Assembly: GCF_022763245.1 (NCBI RefSeq)
Contig: NZ_JALEGV010000032.1
Coordinates: 62,001-126,000, forward strand
Reading direction: 5' to 3'
DNA length: 64,000 nucleotides
Source of the DNA: Oricola sp.
GTDB taxonomy: Bacteria; Pseudomonadota; Alphaproteobacteria; Rhizobiales; Rhizobiaceae
Positions 15,698 through 24,105 of this stretch are shown here, in pieces (within the stretch, counting starts at the first letter, position 1; each line of letters starts with the position of its first letter). The position numbers and the translations under genes were made by a program. Under the pieces are notes generated by a model. It did no database searches and was not told the DNA's origin. It saw only the letters and a program-made list of their open reading frames with translations.

Positions 15698-16897
15698 TCA
15701 CGCCAGATAGCCGCGCAGCAGCGCTTCGAACAGGCGCACGATTTCCGACATTTCGCCATTGCGCCGGACCGTCAGGCCGACACGGGTCTGCGCGTCGGGC
15801 AGGGCAACCTCGACTTTCCTCAATTCGGCGGGCAGGGCGGCGAGTTGCCTTTCGCCATAGGACAACAGCGCGAGCGAATTCGATTCCATCACGAGGCGTT
15901 CGGCGCCGGCGAAGGAATGGATCTCGCAGGTCTGGGCCGGGGGCGTCGCGCCGATGGTCTTGAACAGGCCGTCGAAATAGGCGCGGATCGGCGAGCCGTG
16001 CTGGCCGACGATCCATTTTTCCCCGATCAGGTCTGACATCGAGCGCGCCGTTGCGAGGCAGGGGTGATCGTGGCGCGCGACGAGCGTGAAGGCCTCTGAG
16101 CCGAGCGGGATCTCGGTCAGGTCGGGGATCGGTGACGGCTCGCGCAGGATCCCGATCATGCAATCGATCTCGCCGAGCATCAGGGCTTCGGTCAGCATGT
16201 TGTAGCTGCCGGGCAGGGCCATCAGGCGGAGATCCGGATGGCGGTTGGTCAGCTCGCCGAACGCCTTGATGACGAGGTCCTGTCCGGAAAAGGGCAGCAT
16301 GCCGACTGCCAGCCGGCCGAACAGGCCCTGACCGGACCCGGCCATCACTTCCTTCAAGACCTCCATGCCGATCTCCTGGAGGAGACGGTCGCGCAGCGAG
16401 GCGAGCCGGCGGGCCTGCGGCGTGGCTTCGAGGCCCTCTCGCTTGCGTTCGAACAGGGGCTGGGCCGCATAGTCGCCGATGGCCGCAACCGCGCGGCTGA
16501 CGGCGGGCTGGGTCATGCCGAGATACGCGGCCGCCTTGGACGCGCTGCCCATCTGCGCGATGGCGGCCACCGCATCGAGATGATGCCACCGCAGAAATGT
16601 CGTGAGCTTCGGACGGATGCCGGACGCGGCCTCGATGTCGTCTTCGGCCTCGGCGACGAGCATGAGCGCTGCCGTGCAACGCTGCAGGACGAGTTCGCCG
16701 CGCGCGGTGGGGTCCGTACCGCCCCAGCCGCGTTCGAAGAGCGCTGTACCGAGCGCCTCTTCTGCCGTCGCGATGGCGCGGGAAATGACGGCTTGCGTGG
16801 TGTTCAGCGCTGCTGCGGCCTGGGCGATGCCCCGTGTCCGGGCGACCGCGTCGATCGCGCGGACCTGCTTGAGCGATAACCGGGATGTGGTCAGCAC
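15698..16897 (-). CDS. LysR-family regulator with two tandem HTH domains
   Basis: 399 residues, about 100 longer than a normal LysR protein. The excess is a second complete HTH. HTH 1 is at about 9-70 (AAAALNTTQAVISRAIATAEEALG...LFER) and HTH 2 at about 104-165 (AAAYLGMTQPAVSRAVAAIGDYAA...LFER), both followed by the wing and linker, and then one periplasmic-binding-protein-like effector domain from about 190. It is divergent from the second demethylase gene (100-bp gap with a GTATAC palindrome), so it probably controls that gene. The doubling may let one dimer contact four half sites. Confidence 0.88.
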   Translation of the reverse strand: MLTTSRLSLKQVRAIDAVARTRGIAQAAAALNTTQAVISRAIATAEEALGTALFERGWGGTDPTARGELVLQRCTAALMLVAEAEDDIEAASGIRPKLTTFLRWHHLDAVAAIAQMGSASKAAAYLGMTQPAVSRAVAAIGDYAAQPLFERKREGLEATPQARRLASLRDRLLQEIGMEVLKEVMAGSGQGLFGRLAVGMLPFSGQDLVIKAFGELTNRHPDLRLMALPGSYNMLTEALMLGEIDCMIGILREPSPIPDLTEIPLGSEAFTLVARHDHPCLATARSMSDLIGEKWIVGQHGSPIRAYFDGLFKTIGATPPAQTCEIHSFAGAERLVMESNSLALLSYGERQLAALPAELRKVEVALPDAQTRVGLTVRRNGEMSEIVRLFEALLRGYLA

Positions 16898-16919
16898 GTC
16901 ATATTACCAAATTTCAGAG

Positions 16920-16929
16920 TCGTATACGA
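16920..16929. promoter_or_regulatory. GTATAC palindrome in the LysR/second-demethylase divergent promoter
   Basis: TCGTATACGA, a perfect 10-bp palindrome, 68 bp before ATG 16998 and 22 bp before the LysR start. It shares the GTATAC core with the sites at 11033, 18478 and 27070 but has C/G instead of T/A in the outer positions. Confidence 0.45.
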
Positions 16930-16997
16930 ACTCAGCATAGGCGGATTTGCGCCCGGGATGCTAGGCCGTTGCGACGCTCAATCACGGGAGGAAACAG

Positions 16998-18377
16998 ATG
17001 ACCTACACGTCGCTTGAAGACAGGATCCAGAGGCAGGGCGGTGATGCGCTCGACTTGATGCGCAATGCGCAGACCGGGCGCTACCAGTTCCCGGTGCCGC
17101 CGGAATTCACCACCTGGATGGAAGAGCAGCGGGCCTGGCGCGAATCCGCCGCGCTGATGGACCAGTCCTTCCACATGACCGACCTCTATGTGAGCGGTCC
17201 CGACACGATGCGGCTTCTCTCCGATCTGGCGGTCAACAGCTTCGCCAAGTTCGGGCGCGACAAGGCCAAGCAGCTGGTGTGCTGCAACCACGAGGGCTAC
17301 GTGATCGGCGACGCCATCGTGTTCGGCCTCGAGGAGGACGCGGTCAACATCGTCGGCCGGCCGGTGGTGCCGAACTGGGTGCAGTATCATGCCGAGACGG
17401 GCGGCTACGACGTCACGGTTGAGCGCGACGAACGCAAGCTCGACAATCCCGACAAGCCGCGCAAGACCTATCGCTACGAGGTGCAGGGGCCGAACGCGCT
17501 CAAGATCCTCGAAAAGGTCAATGAGGGTGGCCCGCTGACGACCAAGTTCTTCAACATGGGCGAAATTACCATCGCCGGCTGCAAGGCGCGCACGCTGACG
17601 CATGGCATGGGCGGCGAGCAGGGGCTGGAGATGTGGGGACCGTTCGAGGACGGCGCCAAGGTCAAGGCGGCGCTGCTGGAAGCCGGCGCCGAATTCGGAC
17701 TCAGGCAGGTCGGCGCGCGGGCCTATTCGACCGCCGCGGCGGAATCGGGCTGGGTGCCGTCGCCGCTGCCGGCGATCTTCTCGGGCGAGGGGATGAAGGC
17801 CTATCGCGAATGGCTACCGGCGAATAGTTTCGAGGCGATCTCGTCGCTCGGCGGAAGCCTCGATGCCGAAACGGTCGAGGCCTACTACCTGACGCCGTGG
17901 GATCTCGATTACGGCCGCGTCGTGAAGTTCGACCACGATTTCATCGGACGGGCGGCGCTGGAGGCGATGGCCGAAGGTTCGCACCGCAAGAAGATGACGC
18001 TTGTCTGGAACGCCGACGACGTCCTCGCCGTCTTCGGCGGCATGATGGACGGTTCGGATCTGCCGGCGAAATACATGGAGATGCCGGCCGCCCACTACGC
18101 CACGCATCCCTATGACCGCGTCCTGGTCGACGGCAGGGACGTCGGCGTCTCCATCAGTCCGGTCTTCTCGGCCAACGAGCGGGCCTGGATCTCGCTGGCG
18201 ATCCTGGAAGAGGCGGCAGCCGCGCCGGGCGGGGAGGTCACCGTCGTCTGGGGCGAGCCGAATGGCGGCACAGCCAAGCCGAATGTCGAGCCGCATCGGC
18301 AGATGCAGGTGCGCGCCGAGGTTCATCCCTGGCCGATCCACGAGTCCAGCCGGCAGCACTACCGCGCCCAGACCTGA
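16998..18377 (+). CDS. LigM/DesA-type THF-dependent demethylase paralogue (GcvT family)
   Basis: 459 residues, clearly homologous along its whole length to the product of 11070-12482 (LMRNAQTGRYQFP, MDQSFHMTDLYV, VGRPVVPNW, GARAYSTAAAESGWVPSPLPAI). It should also transfer a methyl group to THF. The position of LigM Tyr31 is Phe31 here, and the DQxHHM pair is DQSFHM, so the substrate pocket differs from the first paralogue while the VGR arginine and the RAY tyrosine stay. GGGAGG precedes the ATG by 7 bases. A strong terminator follows, then metF. Confidence 0.85.
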   Translation: MTYTSLEDRIQRQGGDALDLMRNAQTGRYQFPVPPEFTTWMEEQRAWRESAALMDQSFHMTDLYVSGPDTMRLLSDLAVNSFAKFGRDKAKQLVCCNHEGYVIGDAIVFGLEEDAVNIVGRPVVPNWVQYHAETGGYDVTVERDERKLDNPDKPRKTYRYEVQGPNALKILEKVNEGGPLTTKFFNMGEITIAGCKARTLTHGMGGEQGLEMWGPFEDGAKVKAALLEAGAEFGLRQVGARAYSTAAAESGWVPSPLPAIFSGEGMKAYREWLPANSFEAISSLGGSLDAETVEAYYLTPWDLDYGRVVKFDHDFIGRAALEAMAEGSHRKKMTLVWNADDVLAVFGGMMDGSDLPAKYMEMPAAHYATHPYDRVLVDGRDVGVSISPVFSANERAWISLAILEEAAAAPGGEVTVVWGEPNGGTAKPNVEPHRQMQVRAEVHPWPIHESSRQHYRAQT

Positions 18378-18407
18378 GGCCTTGCGTGCACCTTGACTTC
18401 CTCCGGG

Positions 18408-18433
18408 GGGCGGCGTTCTGCGCCGCCCTTTTT
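18408..18433 (+). terminator. Rho-independent terminator after the second demethylase
   Basis: GGGCGGCG-TTCTG-CGCCGCCC (8-bp perfect G+C stem, 5-base loop) followed directly by five T residues. It separates the demethylase transcript from metF, which has its own operator-like sites. Confidence 0.9.
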
Positions 18434-18477
18434 CGTGCGCAGTTTCGCCACGGCGAAACCGCGGCTTCGCGCTGCAA

Positions 18478-18485
18478 TGTATACA
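18478..18485. promoter_or_regulatory. TGTATACA operator candidate upstream of metF
   Basis: Perfect TGTATACA palindrome 118 bp before the metF ATG, just after the terminator of the upstream gene. Confidence 0.5.
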
Positions 18486-18562
18486 GAATTTTCTCGCATT
18501 AAGAGATTTTCCGCGCTAATATGTGGCCTGCCATGAATTTGTCCCTTTGGGGATTCTCATCT

Positions 18563-18570
18563 TGTACACA
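18563..18570. promoter_or_regulatory. Second, variant site upstream of metF
   Basis: TGTACACA, one mismatch from TGTATACA, 85 bp downstream of the perfect copy and 33 bp before the metF ATG. Two sites about eight helical turns apart would allow looping or cooperative binding (inference). Confidence 0.3.
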
Positions 18571-18602
18571 TATCCAGAACTTGCGTGGAGGAGGCGCCGG
18601 TC

Positions 18603-19499
18603 ATGCTGAACATCCTGAAACGAGGTAAGAGTGACGCTGCGCCGTCGGACGCGTCGGTGGGCGCATTCCTCGAGGGTTTCTCGATCGAGGTGATGCCGCG
18701 CACGGCCGCGAAGATTGAGGATTTCAACGCGCTCTTGCCGAAGGGCACGCGCGTCTATATCGCCCATATCGAGGGCACGCCGATCGAGGACATGGTCGAG
18801 ACGGCGAAGCGCCTGCACGAGGAAGGCTTTCCGGTGATGCCGCATTTCCCGGCGCGCATCATCAAGGACAAAGAGACGCTTGAAGACTGGATCAAGCGCT
18901 ACCGCGACGAAGCGGGCGTGGAACAGGCGCTGCTGCTGGCCGGCGGCGTGGACAAGCCGCACGGTGAATTCGAGAGCTCGATGCAGCTGATGGAAACCGG
19001 CCTGTTCGACCAGTTCGGCTTCAAGCGGCTGCATGTCGCCGGGCATCCCGAGGGCAACAAGGACATCGACGCGGACGGCTCAACCCGGCTGGTCGATGAG
19101 GCGCTGCAGTGGAAGCAGGCCTTCTCGGAGCGCACCGACGCCGAGATGGCGATCGCCACGCAGTTCGCCTTCGACGCGAAGCCGATCATCGCATGGGCGG
19201 AGCGGCTGCAGGCCGCCGGCATCACCCTTCCGGTCCATATCGGCATCGCCGGCCCGGCCAAACTGCAGACGCTGCTCAAATTCGCCGTCGCCTGCGGCGT
19301 CGGCCCGTCTTTGAAGGTGTTGCAGAAGCGGGCGATGGATATGTCCAAGCTGCTGCTTCCCTACGAGCCCACCGAGGTTCTGGCGGATCTGGCCGCTTAC
19401 AATACGGGCAATCCGGACAGCCTGATCAAGAAGGTTCACTTCTTCCCGCTCGGCGGCATCAAGACCAACGCGACTTACGCTTCCGAACAGATGAAGTGA
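18603..19499 (+). CDS. metF: Methylenetetrahydrofolate reductase (MetF-like)
   Basis: 298 residues of the flavin-dependent MTHFR barrel: TRVYIAHIEGTPIEDMVETAKRL, FPVMPHFPARIIKD, the LLLAGGVDKPHGEF segment, VAGHPEGNKDID, ATQFAFDAKPI and IGIAGPAKLQTLLKFA. It lacks the extended regulatory part of eukaryotic enzymes. In Sphingomonad demethylation the MetF encoded beside LigM oxidises 5-methyl-THF to methylene-THF, and the position here suggests the same direction. ATG 18603 has GGAGG upstream; the frame also opens at 18585. It is monocistronic, convergent with the PAS-LuxR gene. Confidence 0.88.
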   Translation: MLNILKRGKSDAAPSDASVGAFLEGFSIEVMPRTAAKIEDFNALLPKGTRVYIAHIEGTPIEDMVETAKRLHEEGFPVMPHFPARIIKDKETLEDWIKRYRDEAGVEQALLLAGGVDKPHGEFESSMQLMETGLFDQFGFKRLHVAGHPEGNKDIDADGSTRLVDEALQWKQAFSERTDAEMAIATQFAFDAKPIIAWAERLQAAGITLPVHIGIAGPAKLQTLLKFAVACGVGPSLKVLQKRAMDMSKLLLPYEPTEVLADLAAYNTGNPDSLIKKVHFFPLGGIKTNATYASEQMK

Positions 19500-19505
19500 T
19501 CCGGC

Positions 19506-20072
19506 TCAGCCGGGCATGCCGCCGAGCTTTCCCAGGAGCTCGGCGACATTCGCCGCCTTGAATTTCTTCAGGAGCCTGGCGCGGTAGGCTTCCACCGTGC
19601 GCGGCGAGATCTCGATGATGCGGGCGATTTCCTTCGAGGTTCGCCCTTCTCCCAGATACATGACGAGTTGGCGTTCGCGCGCCGTCAGTTCACGCACCGG
19701 CCGTTCATGCGACAGGTCGGCGAAGCTCCACACCGCCTTCATCAGCGGGTCGCCGTCCTCGGTCAGCGTGACGCCGCGCACCCGGCACCAGAACAGCGAG
19801 CCGTCCGACCGCGCCATGATGCGTTCGTCGGAATAGCGACCGGTTTCGCGCAGCGGCCTGACGCCGACGTCGCGGATCTGCACGAATTCCTCGTAGGACG
19901 GATAGAGAATGGCGAAGGACTGATCGACGAGATCGGCCACGTCGAAGCCGAACATGCGCGCGAATGCCGGATTGCAGGTCTTGATGACCCGGTTCTCGGT
20001 CATGACGATGCCGACGGGGGCGTGCTCCCAGGCCAGCAGGTTGATGTCGTCGTAATTCTTCGCGCCAGTCAT
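19506..20072 (-). CDS. PAS-domain LuxR-type response regulator-like transcription factor
   Basis: 188 residues: one PAS domain (about 12-125; HAPVGIVMTENRVIKTCNPAFARMFGF, SLFWCRVRG) and a C-terminal LuxR HTH (about 128-185; LTARERQLVMYLGEGRTSKEIARIIEISPRTVEAYRARLLKKF). There is no receiver domain and no transmembrane part, so it is a one-component cytosolic sensor. It is divergent from the Liv-type ABC operon starting at 20319, which it may control. Confidence 0.88.
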   Translation of the reverse strand: MTGAKNYDDINLLAWEHAPVGIVMTENRVIKTCNPAFARMFGFDVADLVDQSFAILYPSYEEFVQIRDVGVRPLRETGRYSDERIMARSDGSLFWCRVRGVTLTEDGDPLMKAVWSFADLSHERPVRELTARERQLVMYLGEGRTSKEIARIIEISPRTVEAYRARLLKKFKAANVAELLGKLGGMPG

Positions 20073-20318
20073 GCGTGTTTCTACGCTATTGCAAGCCTCG
20101 ATCCCTGGGGCAGATACTATCTCCCGTTCCGCATGTGCAACGAGGAATGTTCATGCGGGCAGGTTCGGCTGTGCCGAGCCGCGGCTGCAACGGCCGCCAG
20201 GGAGGCGTTCGAAAATGCACGGCAGGTTTCGCGATCGCGTGGATGTCCACCGTTTGCCGACCGGCGCGCATCGTCGACGCGTCCGCCGGGCGCTTCGATC
20301 AAAGACGGAGGAATTCAC

Positions 20319-21524
20319 ATGAAACGGATTTTCGCGACGCTGGCCGTCGCCGGAACGGTGGCGCTGGGCGTGGCCGCCTCGGCTGCCGCCCAGGACGACA
20401 CGGTCAGGATTGCGCTCGTGCACGGGCTGTCCGGCTCGGCGTTCGAGGCGTTCTCCAAACAGACCTCGACCGGCTTCAACATGGGGCTGGAATACGCGAC
20501 CGGCGGCACGATGCAGGTCAAGGGCAAGACGATCGAGGTTCTGGAGAAGGACACGCAGTTCAAGCCGGACGTGGCGCGGTCGGTCCTGGCCGAAGCCTAT
20601 GGCGACGACGACGTGCTGATTGCCGTCGGCGGGACGTCTTCCGGCGTGACCACGGCGATGCTGCCGGTGGCCGAGGAGTATGAAAAGATCCTGCTGGTCG
20701 AGCCGGCGGTGGCGGATTCGCTGACCGGGCCGGACTCCAACCGCTACGTCTTCAAGACCTCGCGCAACTCGTCGATGGACATGCAGGCCCAGGCGCTGGC
20801 GCTGAAGCCGGACGAGAACCTCTATGTCGCGACGCTGGCCGAGGACTACGCCTTCGGCAAGGACGGCATCGCCGCCTTCAAGGCCGCGCTCGAAGGCTCC
20901 GGCGCAACCGTGGTCGCCGAGGAATACGTGCCGCTGAAGACGACCGACTACACCGCCGTCGGCGAGCGCCTGTTCAACGCGCTCAAGGACAAGCCGGGCC
21001 GCAAGGTCATCCTGATCTACGTGGCCGCATCGGGCGATCCGATGGGCGCGCTCACCGGCATGGATCCGTCGCGCTTCGACATCGAGATCTCGACGGGCGG
21101 GCACATCCTCGCCGTGCTGCCGACCTACAAGCGGGTGCCGGGCATGGAAGGCGCGATCTACTATTATTACGAAGCGCCGCAGAACGAGATCAACGACTGG
21201 CTCGTCAAGGAGCACCTGGCCCGCTTCGACGCGCCGCCGGACTTCTTCACTGCCGGTGGCATGGCCGCGGCACTCGCCGTCGTCAAGGCGCTGGAAACCG
21301 CCGAGGAGTGGGACACCGAAACGCTGATCTCGACGATGGAGGGCATGAGCTGGGAGACGCCGAAGGGCACGATGACCTTCCGTCCGGAGGACCACCAGGC
21401 GCTGCAGTCGATGTTCCACTTCAAGATCCGCGTCGACGACACCGTCGACTGGGCGATCCCGGACCTCGTCCGCGAGATCAAGCCGGACGAGATGGACATT
21501 CCGCTCGGGCGCAACAACCAGTAG
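20319..21524 (+). CDS. livK: Branched-chain-amino-acid-type ABC transporter substrate-binding protein
   Basis: 401 residues: signal peptide (about 1-23, cut after AAA or ASAAA), then the two-lobe LivK/leucine-binding fold (IALVHGLSGSAFEAFSKQTSTGFNMGLEYA, IAVGGTSSGVTTAMLPVAEE, FKTSRNSSMDMQAQAL, TLAEDYAFGKDGIAAFKAAL). ATG 20319 follows GGAGG. It is a periplasmic receptor; this subfamily also binds amides, urea and aromatic acids, so the substrate is open. It is followed by a strong hairpin and then the two ATPases. Confidence 0.85.
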   Translation: MKRIFATLAVAGTVALGVAASAAAQDDTVRIALVHGLSGSAFEAFSKQTSTGFNMGLEYATGGTMQVKGKTIEVLEKDTQFKPDVARSVLAEAYGDDDVLIAVGGTSSGVTTAMLPVAEEYEKILLVEPAVADSLTGPDSNRYVFKTSRNSSMDMQAQALALKPDENLYVATLAEDYAFGKDGIAAFKAALEGSGATVVAEEYVPLKTTDYTAVGERLFNALKDKPGRKVILIYVAASGDPMGALTGMDPSRFDIEISTGGHILAVLPTYKRVPGMEGAIYYYYEAPQNEINDWLVKEHLARFDAPPDFFTAGGMAAALAVVKALETAEEWDTETLISTMEGMSWETPKGTMTFRPEDHQALQSMFHFKIRVDDTVDWAIPDLVREIKPDEMDIPLGRNNQ

Positions 21525-21544
21525 GCCTCCTCCCAGGGTCAATC

Positions 21545-21568
21545 GGGCGCGGCGGTCACGCCGCGCCC
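21545..21568 (+). promoter_or_regulatory. Intra-operon hairpin between livK and livG
   Basis: GGGCGCGGCG-GTCA-CGCCGCGCCC, a 10-bp perfect stem with a 4-base loop and no U-tract. Hairpins at this place in binding-protein transporter operons usually protect the upstream mRNA from 3' decay or reduce read-through, so that the binding protein is made in excess. Confidence 0.65.
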
Positions 21569-21589
21569 CATCATGCCGGACGACCAGCG

Positions 21590-22363
21590 ATGACCGCTCC
21601 CTCCATCGAAACGCGTGACCTGACGATCCGCTTCGGCGGCCATACGGCGGTCAATGGCGTCTCCTGCGCCTTCAGGCCGGGCGAACTGACGGTGATCGTC
21701 GGTCCGAACGGGGCCGGAAAGACGACCTATTTCAGCCTGATGTCGGGCCAGCTTGCGCCGAGCGAGGGAGCTATCCTGAAAGGCGGCGTCGACATCACCC
21801 GGCTGTCGCCATCCGCGCGCGCCAAGGCCGGGATCGGCCGGGCCTTCCAGCTGACGAACCTGTTCCCGAAACTCTCTGTGCTGGAGAATGTCCGCCTTGC
21901 CGTGCAGGCGCGTCACGGTGTCGGGCCACGGCTGTTCCGGCCGGCTTCGGCCTTCCGCGAGATCGCCGACAGGGCGCATGAGCATCTGAAGGCGACGCGG
22001 CTGGAGGAAGAGGCCGACCTGCCGGCGGCCGCCCTGCCGCATGGCGACCAGCGCAAGCTGGAGGTGGCGCTGCTTCTGGCGATGGAGCCGGACATCTTCA
22101 TGTTCGACGAGCCGACCGCCGGGATGAGCGTCGACGAGGCGCCGGTGATCCTCGAACTGATCGACGAGATCCGCAAAGACAAATCGAAGACGGTGCTGCT
22201 GGTCGAACACAAGATGGACGTGGTGCGCGCGCTCGCCGACCGGATCATCGTGCTGCACAACGGCGAACTCGTCGCCGACGGACCGCCCGAAGAGGTGATC
22301 GCCATGCCGATCGTGCGCGAGATCTATCTCGGCATTCCGGCCGACGAAGGCGAGGCGGCATGA
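21590..22363 (+). CDS. livG: Liv-type ABC transporter ATP-binding protein (LivG-like)
   Basis: 257 residues with Walker A GPNGAGKTT (38-46), Q-loop AFQLTNLF, the LivG-type signature LPHGDQRKLEVAL, Walker B DIFMFDEPTAG and switch His in LLVEHKMDVV. It is cytosolic, one of the ATPase pair of the importer. The stop overlaps the next ATG by four bases. Confidence 0.9.
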   Translation: MTAPSIETRDLTIRFGGHTAVNGVSCAFRPGELTVIVGPNGAGKTTYFSLMSGQLAPSEGAILKGGVDITRLSPSARAKAGIGRAFQLTNLFPKLSVLENVRLAVQARHGVGPRLFRPASAFREIADRAHEHLKATRLEEEADLPAAALPHGDQRKLEVALLLAMEPDIFMFDEPTAGMSVDEAPVILELIDEIRKDKSKTVLLVEHKMDVVRALADRIIVLHNGELVADGPPEEVIAMPIVREIYLGIPADEGEAA

Positions 22364-23082
22364 GCGACTACATCCTGCGCCTCGACGACGTGCACACCGA
22401 TATCGGCGACTACCAGGTGCTGCACGGCATCTCGTTCAACGTGCCGGAAGGCGGGGTGCATGTGCTGCTCGGCCGCAACGGCGCGGGCAAGACCACGACC
22501 TTGCGCACCATCATGGGGCTGTGGCGGGCGCGGTCGGGCGCGATCGTCTTCAAGCATCACGACATCACGAGGATGCACACCAGCGACATCGCCCGGCTCG
22601 GCATCGCCTATGTGCCGGAGAACATGGGTATCTTCGGCGGGCTGACGGTGCAGGAGAACATGCGCCTGGCGACCGCGAAGGGCGGGTTCGACGATGGCCG
22701 GCTGGGCCGCATCTTCGACTTGTTTCCGGCAATGGAGAAGTTCTGGGCGAAGCCCGCATGGTCGCTCTCCGGCGGCCAGAAGCAGATGCTGGCGATCTCG
22801 CGGGCGATCATCGAGAAGCGCGACCTGATCCTGATCGACGAACCGACCAAGGGGCTGGCGCCGTCGATCATCCGGGCGATGATCGCGGCATTCGAGGAGA
22901 TCTCGCAGGATTCGACGATCCTGCTGGTGGAGCAGAATTTCCTGTTCGCCTCGTCGCTCGGCCGCAATGTCTGCGTGATCGACGACGGGCGGATCGCGCA
23001 TGCGGGCCGGATGGGCGAACTGGTCGAGGACAAGGACCTGCAGACGCGCCTGCTGAGCCTGTCGCTGGACGCGCACCAATAG
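22360..23082 (+). CDS. livF: Liv-type ABC transporter ATP-binding protein (LivF-like)
   Basis: 240 residues with Walker A GRNGAGKTT, signature LSGGQKQMLAI, Walker B LILIDEPTKGLAP and LLVEQNF switch region, which is the LivF pattern. It is translationally coupled to livG by ATGA and pairs with it under the LivH/LivM permeases. Confidence 0.9.
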   Translation: MSDYILRLDDVHTDIGDYQVLHGISFNVPEGGVHVLLGRNGAGKTTTLRTIMGLWRARSGAIVFKHHDITRMHTSDIARLGIAYVPENMGIFGGLTVQENMRLATAKGGFDDGRLGRIFDLFPAMEKFWAKPAWSLSGGQKQMLAISRAIIEKRDLILIDEPTKGLAPSIIRAMIAAFEEISQDSTILLVEQNFLFASSLGRNVCVIDDGRIAHAGRMGELVEDKDLQTRLLSLSLDAHQ

Positions 23083-23090
23083 GGGAGACG

Positions 23091-24095
23091 ATGAGCAACA
23101 ACTCTTCCATCGCTGCGGCATTCGACCGGATCGGCGGGGTCAACGCGCTGCCGGTGATCCTGATGATCGTCGCCCTGCCGCTGGTCGGCTCGTTTTCGTC
23201 ATGGGTGACGCTGACGATCGCCGGCCTCGCCATGGGCATGATGATCTTCCTGATGGCGTCGGGCCTCAGCCTCGTCTTCGGCCTGATGGACGTCCTGAAT
23301 TTCGGCCATTCCGCGTTCATCTCGTTCGGCGCGTTCATCGCGGCGTCGGTGCTGGCGGCGCTGGCGGCCTGGGTCGGCGCGGATTCGCTGACGCTGAACT
23401 TCCTCGCGCTGTTTGCGGCGCTGGGCGCGGCGACCGTGTTCGGTTTGATCGCGGGGCTGTTCTTCGAGCGCGTGATCGTGAAGCCGGTCTATTCCGACCA
23501 TCTGCGCCAGATCCTGATCACCATCGGCGCGCTGATCGTCGCCGAGCAGATCATCCTTGCGATCTGGGGCGGCAATCCGGTCGCCGTGCCGCGACCGGCC
23601 CTGCTCGACGGCTCCTTCATCATCGGCGACGTGGCGATCGAGATCTATCGTGTCTTCGCCTTCTTCCTCGGCCTGGTCGTCTTCATCGCGCTCAATCTCG
23701 TGCTCAACCGCACCCGCATCGGCCTCCTGATCCGCGCCGGGGTGGAGAATCGCGAGATGGTCGAGGCGCTGGGCTTCAAGATCGACCGCATCTTCATCGG
23801 CGTCTTCATGGCTGGCTCGGCGCTCGCCGCGATGGGCGGGGCGATGTGGGCCGGATACCAGGGGCTGATCACCGGCGCGCTCGGCGGCGAATTGATGATC
23901 CTGGTCTTCATCGTCGTCATCATCGGCGGGCTCGGCTCCATCGAGGGGTCGCTGCTCGGTGCGCTGCTGGTCGGCCTGCTGGGCAACTATGTCGCCTTCA
24001 TCTTCCCGAAGCTGTCGCTTGCCTCGAACATGCTTCTGATGATGGCGATCCTGCTGTGGCGGCCGCTCGGGTTGCGGCCGGCGGTCAGCCGATGA
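23091..24095 (+). CDS. livH: Liv-type ABC transporter permease (LivH-like)
   Basis: 334 residues and about eight or nine membrane segments. Typical LivH marks are GLSLVFGLMDVLNFGHSAFISFGAFIA, the RTRIGLLIRAGVENREMVEALG coupling loop and IIGGLGSIEGSLLGALLVG. It starts nine bases after livF. Confidence 0.9.
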   Translation: MSNNSSIAAAFDRIGGVNALPVILMIVALPLVGSFSSWVTLTIAGLAMGMMIFLMASGLSLVFGLMDVLNFGHSAFISFGAFIAASVLAALAAWVGADSLTLNFLALFAALGAATVFGLIAGLFFERVIVKPVYSDHLRQILITIGALIVAEQIILAIWGGNPVAVPRPALLDGSFIIGDVAIEIYRVFAFFLGLVVFIALNLVLNRTRIGLLIRAGVENREMVEALGFKIDRIFIGVFMAGSALAAMGGAMWAGYQGLITGALGGELMILVFIVVIIGGLGSIEGSLLGALLVGLLGNYVAFIFPKLSLASNMLLMMAILLWRPLGLRPAVSR

Positions 24096-24105
24096 GGAGC
24101 CGGCC

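Noticed and set aside
18563-18570. Idea that TGTACACA marks a Zur/Fur-like or LuxR-type box
   Set aside because: Too short and without the extended symmetry of those boxes; better seen as a variant of the TGTATACA series.
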